A stretch of DNA of 64,000 bases from Neoarius graeffei. Its lineage: Eukaryota > Chordata > Actinopteri > Siluriformes > Ariidae. Where the stretch lies: assembly GCF_027579695.1 (NCBI RefSeq), contig NC_083587.1, forward strand, positions 4,751,501 to 4,815,500, given 5' to 3'. Positions 56,900 to 64,000 of this stretch are shown piece by piece. The stretch's first letter is position 1; every line of letters begins with the position of its first letter. The position numbers were made by a program, and so were the translations under genes. Under the pieces are notes generated by a model that was not told the origin of the DNA, searched no databases, and was given only the letters and a program-made list of their open reading frames with translations.

Positions 56900-57660
56900 A
56901 CGTCCTCACCGCTCATCCATATCTGTCCATTCTGTCCATTCTATTCAAATTGATCTCCGAAAAACGTATTCCTTGCAAAGCTGAAAGCTGCTCCGAGATA
57001 ACAACCATTTTGTGGTTAAAGTTTTGAATGTGGGCGGCACGGTGGTGTAGTGGTTAGCGCTGTCGCCTCACAGCAAGAAGGTCTGGGTTCGAGCCCTGTG
57101 GCCGGCGAGGGCCTTTCTGTGTGGAGTTTGCATGTTCTCCCCGTGTCTGTGTGGGTTTCCTCCGGGTGCTCCAGTTTCCCCCACAGTCCAAAGACATGCA
57201 GGTTAGGTTAACTGGTGGCTCTAAATTGACCGTAGGTGTGAATGAGAGTGTGAATGGTTGTCTGTGTCTATGTGTCAGCCCTGTGATGACCTGGTGACTT
57301 GTCGAGGGTGTACCCTGCCTTTCGCCCATAGTCAGCTCGGATAGGCTCCAGCTTGCCTGCGACCCTGTAGAACAGGATAAAGCGGCTACAGATAATGAGA
57401 TGAGAGATGAGATGAGTTTTGAATGTCCACAGTCCAAGTGCGAACAGCTTTGCCCACCACTCCAATCATATCGGGGGGCTTTGAACAGCTGTCACCGTTG
57501 TCTGATTTCCTCGATATACCAGGGCAATGCCTAATCCAATCAGCAAAAGTCCTGTAATCATGGTTCCGAATAGGTAGATATCTTCAATGTCCTCCACAGA
57601 AAGAATCACCAGGCACACGTCCCGCCACCGCTCCCACGTGTCCATCGTGTAACCAGACAC
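56900..57660 (-). pseudogene. small membrane-protein-like frame of the retroposon
   Basis: Starts with 'MSGYTMDTWERWRDVCLVIL' at 57660, followed by 'SVEDIEDIYLFGTM' and a hydrophobic stretch 'ITGLLLIGLGIALVY' that looks like a single transmembrane helix, then a Thr/Val-rich segment, and a stop at 57466. A one-base shift later the sequence continues open through 'IGVVGKAVRTWTVDIQN' and, after the SINE, 'NHKMVVISEQLSALQG' and 'SEINLNRMDRMDRYG' with a stop near 56915. The second half could form a coiled coil. The SINE at 57032 interrupts it. Function unknown. Confidence 0.5.
57032..57414 (+). mobile_element. full-length Mermaid/DANA-type SINE (GATGA tail)
   Basis: A target duplication AGTTTTGAATGT lies at 57020-57031 and 57415-57426. 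Complete head, body and tail; the head is GGGCGGCACGGTGGTGTAGT. It sits inside the retroposon reading frame. Confidence 0.94.
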
Positions 57661-58138
57661 AAACGTTCCGGCAGGACAAACAGGTTCCCCTGAACCTAAA
57701 CTTCTCGTCGAGAAAACTGTGTCAATTTCGTTAGGAGATCAGTTTATCAATTCCATGCTTTTTAGTTTAGAAAGTAATGCAGGAAGAGTCTCTTCAAAAA
57801 GTACAGCAGACAAGACAAGACACAGAGCACAAGCAGGGAAAAAAAGGAGGGAGAGGGAGAGCAGAATGCAACCGCCTTCCGTGGAAGCACGGAGAAAAAA
57901 AATGATGCGGAGATTAATGAAAGTATGATGCAGAGATTAATGAAAGTAATTCAGTTTCTCTAAGGGGAGTAAAACATTCTAATTGCTGATCTGACACAGT
58001 TCTATCAGTTAACTACAGGGTCACTTACATTGTCTGACCTTAAATTAGTAGTTTGAGTCTTTTGTTGGGTATTCTCTATTTTGTCATTAAAGAAATTCAT
58101 GAAGTCGTTGCTACTACATACTACAGGTATGCACGTGT

Positions 58139-60708
<2,570 letters not shown>

Positions 60709-61087
60709 AACTAGTGCATAGCACAAAGTGGGTGGAATTTAAAAAAAAAACTCCTTTAAGGTACATGAAGCCAAGCTGACTGCATCTGTTTGAACTGCTG
60801 CTCATGTAGCATAACACACCTGCTGTCTACCTACTTCCATATGTATGAGCTCACAGACATTTGACAAGTGTTACTTGTGATTGACATCCCTCCCTTCCTG
60901 ATTTGTGTTTTGACATCAATCCCCAGATGACAGGGTGAATGCTTTTCTATTGCACCAATTAGGAGCCCCTGCCCAAGCAGATTTGTCAAAATCTTCTTGA
61001 TGTCTACAAAGTGTCTGTCCCAGGTGATATTTCATCAACTAGTAGGTATGCTGTATGTATATTTATTACCATGTAGGTGTAAGTTTA
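60709..61087. other. no gene recognised
   Basis: Unique-looking sequence; no RNA gene or reading frame that I can support. Confidence 0.55.
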
Positions 61088-61275
61088 GGGTGTGGTGGTT
61101 AATACTGTTGCCTCACAGCACAATGGTTCTGGGTTCAAGCCCAGTAGCTGGTGGGAGGGGTCTTTCTGGGTGGAGTTTGCATGTTCTCTCTGTGTGGGTC
61201 TTCTGTGGGTTTTCTAGTTTCCTCCAAAGACATGCAATTAGGTTAACTGGCTACTCTAAATTGTGCATGAGTGTG
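61088..61275 (+). mobile_element. truncated Mermaid/DANA-type SINE
   Basis: Head-like 'gtgtggtggttaatactgtt' with B-box-like 'gggttcaagccc', then 'gagtttgcatgttctctctg' and 'ccaaagacatgcaattaggt'. The 3' half is missing. Confidence 0.75.
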
Positions 61276-61529
61276 TAGAAAGGAACTGGCCACCCAACTG
61301 CTGCAATTCTGGCCAAGTCAACAAAACATGGCTTGGCTGATGCCTGGATCAGGTTCAGCAGTTGACTTCAGAAAACCCAAAATAAACTCAAACCTGTGCA
61401 CCAAATTATGGGTTTGTTTGTTTGTTTGTTTTTTTCTGTTAAAGATGTTAGATCATCATTGTATCACAGAAGAAATCCTTGAAAGGCCAATATTGCCATC
61501 ACATTTATGTCCATGAGGAGTGTATAACA

Positions 61530-61800
61530 CCTGGCAAAAATTATGAAATCACCAGAATTTGAGGATGCTCATCCAGCTTTTTTATTATTTTTTTAGCAAA
61601 TAAATAATTGATACGGCAAAACCAATTTTTAACAGCTGAACTTTCTGGCTTCATAGGACATAACTCAATTATTAAATTATTTTAATTAATGGCATTTTTC
61701 TCCAGATAAAGTAGAGGGAAAATTATGGAATTATTCAATGTTGAGGGGAGAAAAAAATCTGCACCAGAATTGACCACAGACTCCATTTTCCATGAATATC
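61530..61800. repeat. probable DNA-transposon fragment
   Basis: 'acctggcaaaaattatgaaa' near 61532 and 'gaaaattatggaattattca' near 61719 look like the inner terminal sequences of a small teleost DNA transposon. No terminal repeat pair confirmed and no transposase. 61276-61529 and 61801-62100 hold nothing I can name. Confidence 0.4.
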
Positions 61801-62099
61801 TACAGCGTACTACAGTGGCAGATAAAGTTTCCAACTACTACTACTTGGTTTTACAGCAGCTGGCATCCACAATGTTGCAGTACTGCCAGCTACATATTTT
61901 TTTTCTATATCCTTATCACCTCATTTTCAAGCAGTCTTTTGAGGCCAGTTGTTCTTATAAAAATGTAAATAACTATTCCCTCCCCTTAGCTGTGTCTCCA
62001 TATTTGAATATACTTTTAATACTGTCCTCTACCTGGCCTATTTTCTGTAGCTCTGTCATCATTTCTTGCCTCTCATGTGCATGATGTAAGGATATACTC

Positions 62100-62663
62100 C
62101 ACTGTCTCAGCTTCATAGCACTGATCACAGAAACCCATGGGATGTTTTCTCATGATGTTAAGTGTACTGTTTAAGCAGGCTGAGAACTGGACACAGCAGT
62201 CTTTTTTTTTTTTTTTGCTGCCCTTTCTGGTTTGAGCCCCTACTTCTCAACATACCTACTTTGTTTTGGATTGAGTGCAAATGTCTCCCTTTTGTTTAAT
62301 TATCCCATAACTGTTGACACTGTTGGTTTACCTTTCTCCACACTGTGCTTTTCTGCTCTGATTTTGATAATTTAATGCTAACTCCAACAGTTTCTTTTAT
62401 GACTGCTTCTTTTGCTAGTTTGTCCACTCTCTCATTCCCCTGGATGCCTGAATGTGCTGGGACCCAAATGAATGTGATATTTTCCCCTTAATTAACCATT
62501 CTTGAATGGTAAACAAGATGTCATAAAGCAAATCTTGACGATTTCTGGTTGAACCTGTCTTAATGTCTAAAAGTGCTGACATGGAATCACTACATATTAA
62601 TATGTTTCTGCATTCTACCTGATCAGTCCATTCTAATGCCAACAGTATGGCAAACCATTCCAC
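62100..62663 (-). pseudogene. LINE RNase H domain fragment (I/Nimb-like)
   Basis: The minus strand gives 'MEWFAILLALEWTDQVECRN', 'ILICSDSMSALLDI' and 'RQDLLYDILFTIQEWLIKGK', the RNase H pattern found at the C-terminus of I-type LINEs. After a shift, Asn/Lys-rich text continues to about 62100 with several stops. No RT domain in view. Confidence 0.75.
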
Positions 62664-62789
62664 TGTAAATACACTCCATCAGAAGTTCTCTTACTCATTT
62701 CTACCTGGTAACTGGGCAAAGCACCTGCAGAACCTGTTGCATCTGTTTGCAAATTCTTTGATCCCTCTGTAAAAATCTGAATACTGTCT

Positions 62790-63148
62790 CCTATCTATCT
62801 ATATCCATTACCGCTTATCCTGTTCAGGGTCATGGGCAAGCTGGAGCCTATCCCAGCTGACTATGGGTGAGAGACAGGGTTACACCCTGGACAAGTTACC
62901 AGATCATTGCAGGGTTGACACATAGAGACAAAACAACCATTCACACCTACGGTCAATTTAGAGCCACCAATTAGCCTAAGCTGCATGTCTCTGGACTGTG
63001 GGAGAAACCAGAGCACCCAGAGGAAACTCGTGCAGGCACGGGGAGAACATGCAAACTCCACACAGAAAGGCCCTCGTCTGCTGCTAGACTCAAACCCAGA
63101 ACCCTCTTGCTGTGAGGCAACAGTGCTAACCACTACACCACTATGCCC
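62790..63148 (-). mobile_element. Mermaid/DANA-type SINE, older copy
   Basis: The plus strand reads 'ccattaccgcttatcctgtt' (tail side), 'gggcaagctggagcctatcc', 'cggtcaatttagagccacca' and the head at about 63095-63148. Diverged from the GATGA-tailed copies. A target duplication was not clear. Confidence 0.85.
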
Positions 63149-63354
63149 CTCTCTCTCGATTAGATTGGCACTTATTAGTGAGCTTAGTCCTCAATAATTC
63201 CAGATCCACACATGGGTTTTCCCACAACCAGACAGGTCTAACAGGCCACACCACAGTTGAGCAAAACTCAGTGTCTATTACATCTAATCTTGCCTACTAA
63301 ATCTTTAGCTATTTGCTCTCCTGTCCAGCCAAAGCTCTCTTTTGAGACAACGGG

Positions 63355-63870
63355 ACAAGTTGTTAGGTATACCCAATGTCACCTAATGATTAAAGAACAG
63401 TATACATTTTGCACAGAGTGCAAGCAGGGACTCCAGCAAGACTAACTATGACAGCATAACTAAAAGGGAGAGCCAGAAGTTAACACAGTCACGAGGGAGC
63501 CCGGGGACATAGGAGCAGGCCGGGGACATACATAGGAGCAGCCAGCCACTACACCATCAACAAACCCAAGTGAATGAGTAAAAGTGGAGAGGGGTAACAG
63601 CATCCATACATCCCAGTTTACCAAAACACTATGCGTAAGGATCCTCCAGATCTATTCCTTTAGCTAATAAAAGCTATTTGCAAAAGTCTTGACTAAAAAG
63701 ATACATTTTCAGCCTAAACTTAAACACTGAGACTGTGTCTGAGTCCTGAACACTACTTGGAAGGCTGTTCCATAACTGTGGGGCTTTGTAAGAAAAGGCT
63801 CTGCAAGAAAAGGCCCTTGATGTAGTCATTTGATTTTAGTCCCTTGATGTAGCCTTCACTATATGAGGTA
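63355..63870 (-). mobile_element. L2-like LINE 3' untranslated region and protein end
   Basis: Matches the 54675-55110 part of the L2-like element: 'caagcagggactccagcaa', 'catccatacatcccagttta' and 'cactacttggaaggctgttc'. Internal small duplication of 'ggagca' sequence near 63510-63540. The rest of the element is absent; 63871-64000 shows nothing further. Confidence 0.85.
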
Positions 63871-64000
63871 CCAGCAGTTAAACTGATATGACATCTTTCT
63901 TTGTGATTTTTTGCACTGCTCTTTTTAAATTTATGTAGTTCACTTCAGTTTCTGTCTCCTTTATAAACACCCATGGGCGTCACCACCATTGAATTTCACG

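Larger units (their letters stand above)
56261..57902 (-). mobile_element. GATA-tailed retroposon inserted in the L2-like LINE
   Basis: The plus strand begins with GATA repeats (56261-56316); on the minus strand this is a 3' tail (tatctatc) right after 'gccaataaagggcatta', a polyadenylation-type signal. The 5' end is near 57902. With its nested SINE removed it is about 1.25 kb. It encodes a short two-part reading frame with a membrane segment and no RT, so if mobile it would depend on other proteins. Poly-C and C-rich stretches lie at 56483-56499 and 56596-56640. Family not recognised. Confidence 0.65.

Noticed and set aside
56532-56909. 125-codon frame with a proline run
   Set aside because: It lies in the 3' untranslated part of the GATA-tailed retroposon, and the proline run comes from a C-rich simple repeat.
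57054-57437. 127-codon frame on the minus strand
   Set aside because: Covers a SINE in antisense; similar frames occur in every copy of this SINE (for example 60212-60583).

Overview
The window is vertebrate intergenic DNA, almost certainly from a teleost fish. The evidence is several teleost-type Tc1/mariner transposons, L2-like LINEs with short tandem 3' tails, tRNA-derived SINEs of the Mermaid/DANA type (many ending in GATGA repeats, which I associate with catfish and other ostariophysans, low confidence), a gypsy-type LTR element, a hAT transposase and polymerase III tRNA genes. I found no host protein-coding gene. Nearly every long reading frame is a decayed transposon protein.

Layout. 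1-7124: an LTR-like repeat, a gypsy pol fragment with LTR, a Tc1 element, small tandem repeats, then tRNA-Tyr and tRNA-Glu. 7125-10060: inverted copies of the gypsy/LTR-like block. 8337-26210 and 33154-49155 are the two arms of a very large imperfect inverted repeat (arm A). Each arm carries, in mirrored order, an endonuclease/RT LINE, a Tc1 element, LINE fragments, tRNA-Asp, tRNA-Ile, broken tRNA-Gln and tRNA-Phe, and the 3' part of a second LINE. The 6.9-kb spacer (26211-33153) holds two pieces of an L2-like LINE in opposite orientation and a solo LTR. 49156-52265 holds decayed tRNAs and another Tc1. 52266-55914 is an inverted copy of 26209-30037 (arm B). 54067-58141 is a longer copy of the same L2-like element, interrupted by a GATA-tailed retroposon with a small membrane-protein-like frame, and it abuts a hAT transposase (58142-60708). 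60709-64000 holds SINEs, a LINE RNase H fragment and an L2-like 3' fragment.

History that can be read directly. Insertions present in only one arm, several with target-site duplications, post-date the arm A duplication. They are SINEs at 9106 and 16063, L2-like pieces at 10724 and 36564, and an LTR-like element at 21421. Features shared by both arms, including the two damaged tRNAs, pre-date it. One deletion in the right arm removed a SINE body and left a short stub. The order A-B on the left versus B'-A' on the right, with a duplicated 174-bp L2 stretch at both ends of 26211-30281, suggests a later local inversion with staggered breaks.

The best candidates for working loci are tRNA-Ile(AAT) in both arms, tRNA-Glu(CTC) at 6230-6301 and tRNA-Asp(GTC) in both arms. 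All transposon proteins seen here carry stops, frameshifts or lost catalytic residues. Boundaries without a target-site duplication or terminal repeat are approximate, and all similarity statements were made by eye.
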